This document shows positions 17,684 to 26,806 of a DNA stretch of 64,000 nucleotides, in pieces. Location: positions 2,728,001-2,792,000 of the forward strand of contig OZ240206.1 of assembly GCA_965197405.1 (NCBI GenBank), given 5' to 3'. The notes under the pieces were generated by a model that made no database searches, had not been told where the DNA came from, and saw nothing but the letters and a program-made list of their open reading frames with translations. This DNA comes from G965197405 sp965197405. Its GTDB lineage: Bacteria; Chloroflexota; Dehalococcoidia; Lucifugimonadales; JAGWBF01. A program made the position numbers and the translations under genes. The number at the start of each line of letters is the position of its first letter. Within the stretch, counting starts at the first letter, position 1.

Positions 17684-18083
17684 CCCAAAGGCGGAAGGGG
17701 CGCGGTGGATGCGGCAGGCGGAGAGAGACCTGGAGGACTCCAATTTCCTCCAGGACGGGAACCGCTACAGCCTGTCCTGTTTCATGGGCCAGCAGGCGGG
17801 AGAGAAGGCCCTCAAGGCTTATCTCTACCACCAGGGGGTGGAGGACGTGTGGGGGCACTCCCTGGCCGACTTGTGCGAGGACGCCAAAATTCTGAACGGG
17901 ATGTTCGAGGTCATCAAGTCCCTGGCCGTTCTCCTGGATAAATACCATGACTTGACTCGCTATCCCCACCTCCTGCCGGGCGGCATCCCAGCCGATGCCT
18001 ACGACGAGGTGGACGCTGAAAGGGCCATCTACATAGCGGGAGAGGTCATCGCTTTTGTAAAGGTGCAAATGACAGAGGGTTGA
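17673..18083 (+). CDS. HEPN domain protein (PF05168-type)
   Basis: 136 residues, helical. The hallmark helix [22 protein letters not shown], then [11 protein letters not shown] and the segment [17 protein letters not shown] match HEPN proteins coupled to MNT nucleotidyltransferases (usual wording TRYPD). The RX4-6H RNase motif of toxic HEPNs is not clear; only a short RYPH is seen. The ATG at 17673 overlaps the end of the MNT gene, implying translational coupling. It may be an RNase toxin held by its partner, or a regulatory pair; sequence alone does not decide. Confidence 0.82.
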   Translation: MSPDPKAEGARWMRQAERDLEDSNFLQDGNRYSLSCFMGQQAGEKALKAYLYHQGVEDVWGHSLADLCEDAKILNGMFEVIKSLAVLLDKYHDLTRYPHLLPGGIPADAYDEVDAERAIYIAGEVIAFVKVQMTEG

Positions 18084-18091
18084 AGCACAGG

Positions 18092-19249
18092 CTATGGCGC
18101 TTCTCCCCGGGAAAGCAGCCTGCCCACCTTGAGGAGCCTCATAGTCCGTTCGGTGGCGCTGGCGAGAAGCTCATAGGTACGAGATATGCTTTCTTCAAAG
18201 TTCATGGGCCTGCTCAGAATGGGAGCCACTGCGTCTATACCGTGCCTGTACACCTCCTCGTAACCGGTCCCCAGGCTGCCCGCTATGACGACCACCGGTA
18301 TACCCTCCGCCTTTGCCCGCCGCGCCACTCCCACAGGCGCTTTATCGTAGACCGTCGAGCCGTCCACCCGGCCCTCGCCGGTAATCACCAGGTCTGCCCC
18401 TGCCAGGTGCTCATCCAGACCCAGGACCTCGCAAATCAGGTCTATTCCAGATTCCACCTCGGTATTCAGGAAGGCCATCAACCCTGCGCCCATGCCACCC
18501 GCAGCCCCAGCCCTGGGTGCGTCCCTCAGGTCCAGCCCGAGGCTGCGCTTAATCACGCTGCTGAGGTGGTCTAGCGCCCTGTCCAGCTCCGCGACAACCT
18601 CCGGCGAGGCCCCCTTTTGAGGGCCATAGATTGCGGAGGCCCCCCTGGGACCGCATAGCGGATTGGTCACATCCGTGGCAGCCGTCACCCTGGCTTCCAT
18701 CACCTCGCGGCGAAGGCCCGACATATCTATCCGTGCCAGCCTGGACAGAGCGGCCCCACCGGAGGGCAGGTCTCTGCCGTTTGAGTCCAGGAAGCGTACC
18801 CCCAGAGCCTGAGCCATACCCACGCCTCCATCATTGGTCGCACTTCCCCCCAGGCCCACGATAATTCGACGGTAGCCCCTGTCCAGCGCCTGCCATATAA
18901 GCTCTCCCGTGCCATAGGTGGTTGTTATTCTGGGGTTGCGGCGTCGGAGAGGGACCAGGGCCAGGCCGGAGGCCCTTGCCATCTCAATCACGGCGGTCTG
19001 GCCGTCGCGCATGACGCCCCACGGCGCAGATACCGGCTCTCCCAACGGACCCGTGACCCGGCTCGTGAAGACTTCGCCTCCCGCGCTCCGCACCAGCGCA
19101 TCCAGCGTGCCGTCGCCGCCGTCGGCTACGGGCAGCTTCACCGTCTCAGCGTGAGGACACAGGGCCAGGATGCCCTGCTCGATTGCCGTGGCAACCTCCA
19201 TTCCCGACAGCCCGCCCTTGAAACTCTGAGGCGCTATGACAACTTTCAT
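18092..19249 (-). CDS. Glycerate 2-kinase (GlxK/GarK family)
   Basis: 385 residues, usual length. It opens MKVVIAPQSFKGGLSGMEVATAIEQG, the signature of PF02595 glycerate kinases, followed by KLPVADGGDGTLDAL, GLGGSATNDGGVGMAQALGV and LVITGEGRVDGSTVYDKAPVG. It phosphorylates D-glycerate, normally to 2-phosphoglycerate, feeding C2/C3 acids into glycolysis. It converges on the HEPN gene (8 bp apart). With lutABC and the hydroxyacid dehydrogenases it fits a cell that lives on small hydroxyacids. Confidence 0.93.
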   Translation of the reverse strand: MKVVIAPQSFKGGLSGMEVATAIEQGILALCPHAETVKLPVADGGDGTLDALVRSAGGEVFTSRVTGPLGEPVSAPWGVMRDGQTAVIEMARASGLALVPLRRRNPRITTTYGTGELIWQALDRGYRRIIVGLGGSATNDGGVGMAQALGVRFLDSNGRDLPSGGAALSRLARIDMSGLRREVMEARVTAATDVTNPLCGPRGASAIYGPQKGASPEVVAELDRALDHLSSVIKRSLGLDLRDAPRAGAAGGMGAGLMAFLNTEVESGIDLICEVLGLDEHLAGADLVITGEGRVDGSTVYDKAPVGVARRAKAEGIPVVVIAGSLGTGYEEVYRHGIDAVAPILSRPMNFEESISRTYELLASATERTMRLLKVGRLLSRGEAP

Positions 19250-19396
19250 AATGTGCCCTATTATATACCTCCAGTAGCAGGTGGGGTGACAATTGGAAAG
19301 GCCCTGGCGACCCCGCGCGTTGGGGAATGTTCTTTTCAGGTAGTCTCTGATACAATCGGTGCCAACACGACAACATCTGCCTGGAGGAGGTGATCC

Positions 19397-20731
19397 ATGC
19401 CTTCAAAAGAGGAGCTAAAGGCCAGGGTGTGTTCCGAGATAGACTCCCGGGCCGAGGAGATTATCCGCGTTTCCCGGACCATTCTCGACAATCCGGAGGC
19501 AGGGTTTCGGGAGGTCAAGACCTCCAACCTGGTCTCGTCCAAGTTCCAGGAGCTTGGTATACCCTTCCGGGAAGGGATAGCCCTCACCGGCCTCAAGGGA
19601 GAGCTGAAGGGGGGCGGCAACGGCCCCTCGGTTGCCCTCATCGGCGAGTTGGACTCCCTCATAGTCCAGGACCACCCCCATGCCGACCTTGACACCGGCG
19701 CGGCTCATGCCTGCGGACACCACGCCCAGATAGGGATGCTCCTGGGAGCGGCCACGGGCCTGATGGCCCAGGAAGTCCTTCCAGCCCTCAGCGGCCGGGT
19801 AGTGCTCATCGCCGTCCCCGCCGAGGAGTATATAGAGATCGAGTACAGGGACGCTTTGCGGCAGCAGGGCCGGATTGAGTTCCTGGGTGGCAAGCCGGAG
19901 TTCATCAGGCTGGGAGAGATGGACGACGTTGACATAGCCATGATGTGCCACACGACCAGCAACGCCGAGGAAAGAAAGATATGTATGAGCGGCACCAACA
20001 ATGGCATTGTGGCCAAGAAGATACAGTTTATCGGGCGCGGCTCCCACGCCGGAGGCGCTCCCCACCTGGGCATAAACGCCCTCAACGCCGCCTCGCTGGC
20101 CCTCATGGCGATTCACGCCAACAGGGAGACCTTCAAGGACGATGATACAATCCGGGTGCACCCCATCATCACCAAGGGCGGCGAGGCCGTGAGCGCCGTC
20201 CCGGCCGACGTCCGCATGGAGACCTTCGTCCGGGGGAAGACCCTGGACGCGGTCATGGAAGCCAACCGCAAGGTGGACAGGGCGCTCAAGGCCGGAGCCA
20301 TGGCCGTGGGCGCAAAGGTAAACATACAGACCATTCCCGGCTACTTGCCCTTGCAGCAGGATAGGAACCTGGCCGATATTTTCGAGGGCAACGCCAACTC
20401 GCTGGTGGGGACCGAGAATGTGGGCCGCGCCGAGCACCGCACCGGCTCCACGGATATGGGCGACGTCAGTCACCTCATGCCGGCGATACACCCCTACGTC
20501 GGAGGGGCCACGGGTCTGGGCCACGGCTCAGACTACGTGGTGCAGGACTACAGCCTTGCGGTAGTCACCGCCGCCAAGGCGCTGGCATCCACTGTGGTAG
20601 ACCTCCTGGCTGACGGCGCGACCCAGGCGGGCAGGGTGGTCTCGGGTCATAAACCGGACATGACCAAGAGCGCGTACCTCAGCTTCATGCGCAGCCTGGC
20701 CAAGGAAGAGTTGTTTGACTTCAATGAGTGA
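19397..20731 (+). CDS. M20 family metallo-amidohydrolase (AbgB-like), first of a tandem pair
   Basis: 444 residues. Signature segments are IRVSRTILDNPEAGFREVKTS, GAAHACGHHAQIGMLLGAA (metal-binding Cys/His), AVPAEEYIE (catalytic Glu) and GRGSHAGGAPHLGINALNAA of the dimerisation domain. M20D members of this type cleave N-acyl or aminobenzoyl-glutamate-like amides in the cytoplasm. GGAGG precedes the ATG. It is followed 39 bp later by a paralogue of the same length and order, so a tandem duplication is clear. Confidence 0.9.
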   Translation: MPSKEELKARVCSEIDSRAEEIIRVSRTILDNPEAGFREVKTSNLVSSKFQELGIPFREGIALTGLKGELKGGGNGPSVALIGELDSLIVQDHPHADLDTGAAHACGHHAQIGMLLGAATGLMAQEVLPALSGRVVLIAVPAEEYIEIEYRDALRQQGRIEFLGGKPEFIRLGEMDDVDIAMMCHTTSNAEERKICMSGTNNGIVAKKIQFIGRGSHAGGAPHLGINALNAASLALMAIHANRETFKDDDTIRVHPIITKGGEAVSAVPADVRMETFVRGKTLDAVMEANRKVDRALKAGAMAVGAKVNIQTIPGYLPLQQDRNLADIFEGNANSLVGTENVGRAEHRTGSTDMGDVSHLMPAIHPYVGGATGLGHGSDYVVQDYSLAVVTAAKALASTVVDLLADGATQAGRVVSGHKPDMTKSAYLSFMRSLAKEELFDFNE

Positions 20732-20765
20732 AACCGGGAGTGAAACCGGGAGTGAAACTAGGAGT
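20730..20765 (+). repeat. Short 14-bp direct repeats between the M20 paralogues
   Basis: The spacer reads GTGAAACCGGGA twice in full and a third time diverged (GTGAAACTAGGA), at 14-bp steps. Each unit includes a weak purine-rich stretch and the last sits where a ribosome site for the second gene belongs. Confidence 0.6.
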
Positions 20766-20770
20766 CGGGT

Positions 20771-22120
20771 ATGTCCACCAGAGAAGAGCTGAAGCGTAAA
20801 GCCTGCGACGCCATCGAGAAGAGGAAGTCCGAGATCGTGGGCGTAGCGAAGGACATTCTGCACAACCCGGAAACGGGCTTTAACGAGCACAGGACCTCGC
20901 GGCTTGTGGCCGACAAGTTCAGGGAGATGGGCATCCCACTCAGGGAGGGCCTGGCTCTCACCGGGGTGAAGGGAAAGCTTCAAGGCGGGAACGGTCCCGG
21001 CCCCCGGGTGGCCATCATAGGGGAGCTAGACTCCCTCCTGGTCTCCGAGCACCCCCATGCCGACCCTGAGACCGGAGCGGCCCACGCCTGTGGCCACAAC
21101 GCCCAGATAGGGATGATGATAGGAGCTGCCATCGGCCTCCAGTCCCAGGAGGTGCTGAGGGAGCTATCGGGCTCCATTACACCCTTTGCAGTGCCGGCCG
21201 AGGAGTTCGTCGAGGTGGAGCGGCGGCTGGCGCTGAGGGAAGAGGGCAAGTTGGAGCTCCTCGGCGGGAAGCAAGAGCTTATCAGGTTGGGAGAGTTTGA
21301 CGACGTGGACATGGCGATGATGTGCCACACCGCCAGCGACATGGGCGAGCGCATGTTTGCCGTAGGGGGGACCAGCAACGCCCACATGGTGAAGTACGTC
21401 CAGTACACCGGCCGCGCCGCTCACGCCGGGTCGTCCCCACACCTTGGCATTAACGCCCTCAACGCCGCGAACCTGGCCCTGGAAGCCATACACGCCAACC
21501 GGGAGACTCTCGGAGAACATGAGATGGCCCGGATACATGGCATCATCGTCAAAGGCGGCGAGGTGGTCAACGCCGTTCCCGCAGACGTGAGGCTGGAGTG
21601 GAGGGTGAGGTCGTCGAACCCCGAAGACTTGGTGAAAAACAACTCCAGGGTTGACCGGTGTTTCAAGGCGGGGGCCTTGGCCGTGGGTGCGAAGGTAAAA
21701 ATCACCAACATACCCGGCTATTTGTCCATGCGACACGACCCCACCCTCCAAGACCTGTTCCACGGCAACGCCGCCCGTCTCCTGGGCCGTGATAGGATAG
21801 CGGTCATGCCGCGAGACAGGAGCAGGGGCGGCTCCACGGATATGGGCGACCTGAGCCATATCATGCCGGTATGTCATCCTTACACCGCCGGGACTACGGG
21901 ACCGGGCCACAGCAAAGAGTACGCCATGAAAGACTACGAGCAGGCCGTCGTAAACCCTGCCAAGATAATGGCTATGGTGGTCATAGACCTGCTGGCAGAC
22001 AGGGCCGTAAAAGCTCATGAGGTTCTGTCAAAGACCAGGCCCGCCATGACCAGGGATGAGTACGTAGCCTTCCAGCGCGAGCGCGCCAGGGTGGAGGAGT
22101 TCGACGGGTCGGAATTCTAG
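20771..22120 (+). CDS. M20 family metallo-amidohydrolase (AbgB-like), second of a tandem pair
   Basis: 449 residues, collinear with the previous gene from start (STREELKRKACDAIEKRK) to end. The metal motif is GAAHACGHNAQIGMMIG, with Asn where the first copy has a second His; GHN is common in AbgB. The catalytic Glu sits in AVPAEEFVE. The paralogues differ throughout, including the segment after RLGEFDDVD, so they may have split substrates. The start ATG at 20771 follows TAGGAG. Confidence 0.9.
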   Translation: MSTREELKRKACDAIEKRKSEIVGVAKDILHNPETGFNEHRTSRLVADKFREMGIPLREGLALTGVKGKLQGGNGPGPRVAIIGELDSLLVSEHPHADPETGAAHACGHNAQIGMMIGAAIGLQSQEVLRELSGSITPFAVPAEEFVEVERRLALREEGKLELLGGKQELIRLGEFDDVDMAMMCHTASDMGERMFAVGGTSNAHMVKYVQYTGRAAHAGSSPHLGINALNAANLALEAIHANRETLGEHEMARIHGIIVKGGEVVNAVPADVRLEWRVRSSNPEDLVKNNSRVDRCFKAGALAVGAKVKITNIPGYLSMRHDPTLQDLFHGNAARLLGRDRIAVMPRDRSRGGSTDMGDLSHIMPVCHPYTAGTTGPGHSKEYAMKDYEQAVVNPAKIMAMVVIDLLADRAVKAHEVLSKTRPAMTRDEYVAFQRERARVEEFDGSEF

Positions 22121-22150
22121 CGGTCGGCCAAGAGGCGATTGGGCGGCTAT

Positions 22151-22774
22151 TCAGACGCCCATCCAGGTCATGGCCGCCCCGCTGACGAGGGGGATGGTCA
22201 GGTTGTCATCCAGGATGGACGGGGCCAACTCCACGATGGCTGCGACGGCGGCCCCGGCGGCCAAAGCCCAGTGGAAGGGCACTACGCCAGCCACGGATAC
22301 CAGGCTGGCTACCGCAACGCCAACCGCCAGGAAAGCCAGAGTCCCCACCGGGGACTTGCCCAAAAACCTCACTCCGCCGATGCGACTGCCCACAAGGGCG
22401 GCTACGGGGTCGCCAAGGGACAGGAAGAAGAGCGCCACGATTGCGACGGGCTTATCGAATACAAGGAAAGCCACGAGAGCGGAGACGGCTATATAGGTGG
22501 CGCCGGTTATTCTCCGGTCTTCGGTCTCCTTCAGTATGGGTCTCAACCAGCGCACCAGCACCTGGTTGAGGCCGGGGACCCGGAGCCTGGATACCTCCAC
22601 CAGCAGGGCCAGCCCGGAAAGGGTCGCCAATAGCGCTACCATGACGGTGGGGTTGAAAAATATGCCCAGCAGAGGGATGGCGCTGCAAGCCCCTATGTGG
22701 AACAGCCTTCGCCATACGGGGGGCGTCGAGGCTGCCGGGATGCACAGGTGAAGAGTCCTCTGCATGTCAGACAA
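22151..22774 (-). CDS. Dolichol/phytol kinase-like integral membrane protein
   Basis: 207 residues, almost all hydrophobic, with about six membrane segments (for example TVMVALLATLSGLALLVEV and ATYIAVSALVAFLVF). The segment LFFLSLGDPVAALVGSRIGG, then KSPVGTLAFLAVG, matches the CTP-dependent polyprenol/diacylglycerol kinase family (SEC59/VTE5/DGK1), where it lies near the nucleotide site. Likely role: phosphorylation of a polyprenol, phytol or diacylglycerol at the membrane. It converges with the M20 pair. Confidence 0.8.
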   Translation of the reverse strand: MSDMQRTLHLCIPAASTPPVWRRLFHIGACSAIPLLGIFFNPTVMVALLATLSGLALLVEVSRLRVPGLNQVLVRWLRPILKETEDRRITGATYIAVSALVAFLVFDKPVAIVALFFLSLGDPVAALVGSRIGGVRFLGKSPVGTLAFLAVGVAVASLVSVAGVVPFHWALAAGAAVAAIVELAPSILDDNLTIPLVSGAAMTWMGV

Positions 22775-22796
22775 GCAATCCCGCCAGACCTCCTGG

Positions 22797-23384
22797 CTAA
22801 CCCCTTATATATACCGTGTCCCCCGCATCCCACTTCAGCTCTCTCAACCTGGTCCCCCTGGGGACCTCAAACACTACCCAGCCTATCACCGAATGTCCCT
22901 GGGGAAGGTCTATGGGGCCAGCTATGAAGGGCACATAGCGGTTTTCGGCGGGGTGAGAGCCTTCGACGACTCGCAGGTTCCTTCCTATCACCTCATCGAG
23001 CTGATGCATGTCCAGGGGGTTATAGCTCTCATCGTTCTCAAACCCCCTCAACTCAGCTGCGGCTTCATCCACGGTCAAGAAGATGGTGGTGGCCTGAGCG
23101 TTGTGCACGTTGAGGCGTATTACCACCAACTCGTTTTCCTGGCTGACGGGGGACAGGAGATAATGCTTCTGGTCAGTCCCCTCGTATCGTACCTCCTGGA
23201 CCCTGTTTATGTCCTCGATACCGATAACCAGGGTCTCGCCCTTGCCTCCCCGTCCTATGGGAAGCAGGCCGCTATCGTCAGAGCAGGCCAGGACCATCAT
23301 CACCAGCGGCAACAGGAGCAGGGCCGGCCCCCAGAAGGGTTTCCAGCTTTTGGTCAAACTCGCTCTGTCCACTCTGTCGCCCAT
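22797..23384 (-). CDS. Lipoprotein with DUF4352-like beta domain, hypothetical
   Basis: 195 residues from ATG 23384. The signal is FWGPALLLLPLVMMVLAC with lipobox VLAC. The mature part is a beta-rich domain (NELVVIRLNVHNAQATTIFL ... VIGWVVFEVPRGTRLRELKW) that resembles the immunoglobulin-like DUF4352 fold of many exported proteins. A longer frame to 23474 runs into the intergenic repeat and is rejected. Function unknown. It sits 22 bp upstream of the kinase-like gene, same strand. Confidence 0.7.
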   Translation of the reverse strand: MGDRVDRASLTKSWKPFWGPALLLLPLVMMVLACSDDSGLLPIGRGGKGETLVIGIEDINRVQEVRYEGTDQKHYLLSPVSQENELVVIRLNVHNAQATTIFLTVDEAAAELRGFENDESYNPLDMHQLDEVIGRNLRVVEGSHPAENRYVPFIAGPIDLPQGHSVIGWVVFEVPRGTRLRELKWDAGDTVYIRG

Positions 23385-23422
23385 GACTGTTCCCGCTGAG
23401 TTTAGCACGGATTCTCCTACAG

Positions 23423-23545
23423 GGTGTTTCCAAAGTGCCTTCTCTCCTAGTGGGAGAAGGTTAGGATGTAACATTCATCACCCTCACCTCAATCCTCTCC
23501 CGTCAAGGGAGAGGAGGCCCTAATGGCAACGCCCTGGGAAACACC
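23423..23545. repeat. 123-bp repeat with 9-bp terminal inverted repeats (CTCTCCC family), copy 2
   Basis: Ends GGTGTTTCC and GGAAACACC. Inside are the same hairpin blocks as the 13657 copy (CTTCTCTCC...GGGAGAAGG and CCTCTCCCGTCAAGGGAGAGG). It ends three bases before the stop codon of the cysteine desulfurase gene. Confidence 0.7.
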
Positions 23546-23548
23546 CCG

Positions 23549-24745
23549 CTACAGGCCCGTGGAGGTGAGGGAGGGCATCTCCCTCAGTTGGTGTACCAGG
23601 TCAACCAAGACCGAAAATAGATAGTCAACCTCCTCTTCCGTGTTGTCCCTCCCCAGGGTCAACCTCAAGCTGCCCCGGGCCAGGTCGGCTGATTGCCCCA
23701 GGGCCAGCAGTACGTGGGATGGCTCCAGGGAGCCGGAGCTACAGGCGCTCCCGCTGGATGCGGCTATGCCCGACATATCCAACCCCAGCAGGACTGGCTC
23801 GCCTTCCACATGATCGAAGGAGAAGTTCACGTTGTTGGGGAGGCGGAGGGTGGGGTGCCCGTTCAGATGGCTGCCCGGTATTCGCTCAAGCACGCGCCGG
23901 ATAATCTTGTCCCTCAGCTTGAGACAATGCCGGCTAGCGTGCTCGCGCTCCGACTCGGCTATCTCCAGCGCCGCAGCCGATCCTACGATGCCCGGTATGT
24001 TTTCCGTGCCGGACCGGCGCTCCCGTTCCTGGCCGCCGCCCAACTGCTGGGACAGAAAAGGCGTGCCCCGGCGTACATAGAGTATGCCGGAACCCCTTGG
24101 GCCGTAGAACTTATGTGAAGAGAGGCTGAGCATGTCCACACCCAGGTCTCTCACGTTCAAGTCCAGAAAACCGGCTGCCTGGACCGCGTCGGTATGCACG
24201 ACTATGGTCCGCTCCATGTCCCTGGCCCGCTCTTTGACCAGGCTGGCTATCTCCGAGATAGGCTCTATGGTCCCAATCTCGTTGTTCGCGTACATTATGC
24301 TCACCAGGATTGTCCGGTCCGTGATGGCGCGGGACACGTTATCGGGGTTCACCAGCCCGTAGCCGTCCACGGGGAGATAGGTTACCTCGAACCCCATATT
24401 TTCCAGGTATTGGCAGGTGTGCAGGATGGCGTGGTGCTCTATGGTGGAAGTGATGATGTGGTTGCCCGTTTCCTGCAGGGCGGCGGTGACTCCCTTGATG
24501 GCGGTGTTGTCCGACTCCGTGCCTCCACTGGTAAAGACCACTTCGCTCATGCGGCACCCCAGAATGCCAGCCACCTTCTCCCTGGCCTCATCCAGGGCGC
24601 GCTTGGCCTCTTGGCCGAGGGTATGGATGCTGGAAGGGTTCCCAAACTGCTCGGAAAAGTGGGGTATCATGGCCTCCAGCACCCGAGGGTCCAGGGGGGT
24701 GGTGCTAGCGTGGTCCGCGTAGATGATACCGTTTGTTCGTACCAT
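23549..24745 (-). CDS. Cysteine desulfurase (NifS/IscS family)
   Basis: 398 residues from ATG 24745 ([20 protein letters not shown]). PLP-lysine in [19 protein letters not shown], catalytic Cys in [20 protein letters not shown], and the HAILHTC and HTDAVQAAG segments are all present. It removes sulfur from cysteine for Fe-S clusters and tRNA thiolation, and in Sec-using cells also supplies selenium for selenophosphate synthesis. GAGG eight bases upstream supports this start; an in-frame ATG at 24796 has no good ribosome site. No iscU/sufU follows, so it is not in a classic isc operon. Confidence 0.93.
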   Translation of the reverse strand: MVRTNGIIYADHASTTPLDPRVLEAMIPHFSEQFGNPSSIHTLGQEAKRALDEAREKVAGILGCRMSEVVFTSGGTESDNTAIKGVTAALQETGNHIITSTIEHHAILHTCQYLENMGFEVTYLPVDGYGLVNPDNVSRAITDRTILVSIMYANNEIGTIEPISEIASLVKERARDMERTIVVHTDAVQAAGFLDLNVRDLGVDMLSLSSHKFYGPRGSGILYVRRGTPFLSQQLGGGQERERRSGTENIPGIVGSAAALEIAESEREHASRHCLKLRDKIIRRVLERIPGSHLNGHPTLRLPNNVNFSFDHVEGEPVLLGLDMSGIAASSGSACSSGSLEPSHVLLALGQSADLARGSLRLTLGRDNTEEEVDYLFSVLVDLVHQLREMPSLTSTGL

Positions 24746-24956
24746 AGATGTCGCCTCACTGTCGGGGGTCGTCATGGGTCCTTTGTCGAAGGCCAAGCCG
24801 GGGCTATGTCTTCATTCGTTCATTCGAGTGATATTGTAGCATAGCGAAGGCACGGGTGAAACCGGGTTGAAGGCTCCGCCCGTGAGCCAGTCAGGGCAAG
24901 TCCTGTACGGATGGCCTGGTCGCCCTGTGCGCTTCCCGTCCCCCGGGTAGAAGACA

Positions 24957-25150
24957 CCGTCTTTCCATTGTCACCCCGAGCGGAGCGAGGGGTCTAAAGT
25001 CTTGGCTGACTGTGGCCTTGTTCTGGTGGGTGCTGCCTTGATTCCGGTCTTTGTTAGGCGCCATTTTAGATTCCTCACTCCGCTTCGCTCCATTCGGAAT
25101 GACACACAGCGGAGGCCTGTATTCGCCTAGCTTCGAGAATCAAAAGACCC
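24957..25150 (+). repeat. Long variant of the TIR intergenic repeat, copy 4
   Basis: Holds the inner blocks TTGTCACCCCGAGCGGAGCG and CATTCGGAATGACA of the 154-bp family, with a longer central part. Its right end (GAGAATCAAAAGACCC) overlaps the last codons and stop of speB. It fills the 24797-25126 gap; nothing else is seen there. Confidence 0.7.
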
Positions 25151-26095
25151 CCCGGGTAGAAGGCAGGCGTAGGCCAACAGCTTGTATACCAGCTTCGCGG
25201 CGGTATAGGCGCAGGCAGTGGGACCCTCCCGGGGGCTCAGCTCGGTTACGTCAAAACCCGCTATGTGTCTCCGCTCCGCCACGACCCTCAGCAGCGACGT
25301 GACTTGGCGCCAGTCCATGCCTCCAGGCTCGGGCGTCCCCACTGCGGACATGATGGAGGGGTCGAACACGTCCAGGTCAACGCTTACGTAGACGTTCTGC
25401 GATAGAAGGCCGATTACATCGTCCACACTGGGCTGAATGTCATGGTCGGAAACGCCGGTCCAATCCCAAGCGTCGGGGGGGCGAAATGGCGCCTCTGACA
25501 TATGAGAGGGCGGCCAGAAGAAGGTCTTGACATGGCCGCCGTCAATGAATTTCCTCTCCTCCAGGGTAAGGCTCCGCACCCCGACCTGCACCAGGGGGCA
25601 GATTTCAGAGATTCTCCGCGCCGTCGAAGCATGTCCCCAGCCCGTGCCCATGTACCCGTCTCTCAGGTCGGCGTGGGCGTCGAGAAACAGCACCGAGAGG
25701 TCGGGGTAATGCTCGGCCAGGGCCTTGACGTGGCCCGTGCTCACCGAGTGTTCCCCTCCCAGCAGGGCGACCAGCTTGCCCTGCTCCAGGAAATGGCGGG
25801 CAGCGTCATACACGCGCTCTATCATGTGTCGCGGGCCTTCCATGTGAGGCTCCAGCCAGGGAGCCGTGTAAATGCCAATCTCGGCCACGTCGGCATCCAA
25901 CTCCGGGTCATAGTCCTCCAAATTGTACGACGCCTCTATTATGGCCCTTGGCCCGTCCCTTGCCCCGCTCCTGAAAGAGGTAGTGCTATCGTAGGGCACT
26001 GGCAGGACCACTACCCTGGCCCTATCCAAACTGCCCTGCTCTTCCGGGAGGGCCAGGAAATTGAAAGGCACCGATACAGGGCTGGTTTCCCCCAT
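25127..26095 (-). CDS. speB: Agmatinase/ureohydrolase (SpeB family)
   Basis: 322 residues from ATG 26095. The Mn2+ ligands of the ureohydrolase fold are visible: GGEHSVSTGH, FLDAHADLRDGYMG with the following HAS, and SVDLDVFDPSIMSAVGTPEPGG. AAAGGGG seven bases before 26095 beats the upstream ATG at 26116. It converts agmatine to putrescine and urea, or N1-aminopropylagmatine to spermidine. It lies 116 bp downstream of speH on the same strand, so the two form a polyamine unit. The last residues (GSFDSRS) and stop are supplied by the flanking repeat. Confidence 0.92.
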   Translation of the reverse strand: MGETSPVSVPFNFLALPEEQGSLDRARVVVLPVPYDSTTSFRSGARDGPRAIIEASYNLEDYDPELDADVAEIGIYTAPWLEPHMEGPRHMIERVYDAARHFLEQGKLVALLGGEHSVSTGHVKALAEHYPDLSVLFLDAHADLRDGYMGTGWGHASTARRISEICPLVQVGVRSLTLEERKFIDGGHVKTFFWPPSHMSEAPFRPPDAWDWTGVSDHDIQPSVDDVIGLLSQNVYVSVDLDVFDPSIMSAVGTPEPGGMDWRQVTSLLRVVAERRHIAGFDVTELSPREGPTACAYTAAKLVYKLLAYACLLPGGSFDSRS

Positions 26096-26211
26096 AGCCC
26101 ATCCCCTTTCTTTCATTGCTCTGGAATTGCCTGGGGCGGCGGCAGATCATCTGCGTGCTACGTCTCTCCATGAGTCCGGCAAGGCTTGAGATAAGAGGCC
26201 TGTCTATCGGG

Positions 26212-26610
26212 TTAGCCGTCAGACCGGGACCCGGTCGTTTCCAGGGCCTCGCGGCCTGCCAGGTGCTCCAGACCACGGTCCAGGAGCCACGTCCTCACCT
26301 CTTCCAGGGAGAACAGGTCCTTCACATCCCGGAGGGCGCGCTCGTTGTCAAAGGGCTTGCAGGAAAAAACGTCTATGTTCACGTAGTCCCTGCGGGGGAA
26401 GGTGTGGATGCTTATATGACTCTCGGCGATAATCACAAAGCCGGACACTCCGGAGTCTTCGACCTTCGGGCCGTTGTACGTCAGTACCTGCGGGTCGCAG
26501 ACCTTGGTCATGCCCAGGGCGGAGGGGTAGTCGTCGAGGAAGCGTCTTACAAGATCGGCATCCCACATCTTCTCGATGTCCCCCCCGTATCCGTCTATAA
26601 CCAGGTGCAT
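26212..26610 (-). CDS. speH: S-adenosylmethionine decarboxylase proenzyme, prokaryotic class 1B
   Basis: 132 residues. The self-cleavage site Glu-Ser is in VIIAESHISIHTFP, after which Ser becomes the pyruvoyl group. NIDVFSCKPFD with the conserved Cys follows. It makes decarboxylated AdoMet, the aminopropyl donor for spermidine. GGGAGAG precedes the ATG. The C-terminal tail (about 20 residues after LLDRGLEHL) is longer than in short family members and not conserved. No spermidine synthase gene is next to it. Confidence 0.95.
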   Translation of the reverse strand: MHLVIDGYGGDIEKMWDADLVRRFLDDYPSALGMTKVCDPQVLTYNGPKVEDSGVSGFVIIAESHISIHTFPRRDYVNIDVFSCKPFDNERALRDVKDLFSLEEVRTWLLDRGLEHLAGREALETTGSRSDG

Positions 26611-26806
26611 CTAAATCTCTCCCGTCAAATGGTGTGCTTAATTTCCAGAACTGGACTATAATCTCCCTTGGCAAAAGGGCGTATATGGCATATCATCCAC
26701 AGGGATAATACAATAGTAATAAGTATAAGGGCTATGAGTCCAGAAGGCTATGCCCTCGGAGGCTCGGCCCGAAGCCTAAAGCCAATGAAAGAATGAAGGG
26801 GGCCTC

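Noticed and set aside
26611..26806. tRNA or riboswitch in the AT-richer gap before the ABC operon
   Set aside because: No cloverleaf, T-arm motif or known aptamer core could be found; only weak promoter-like AT stretches.
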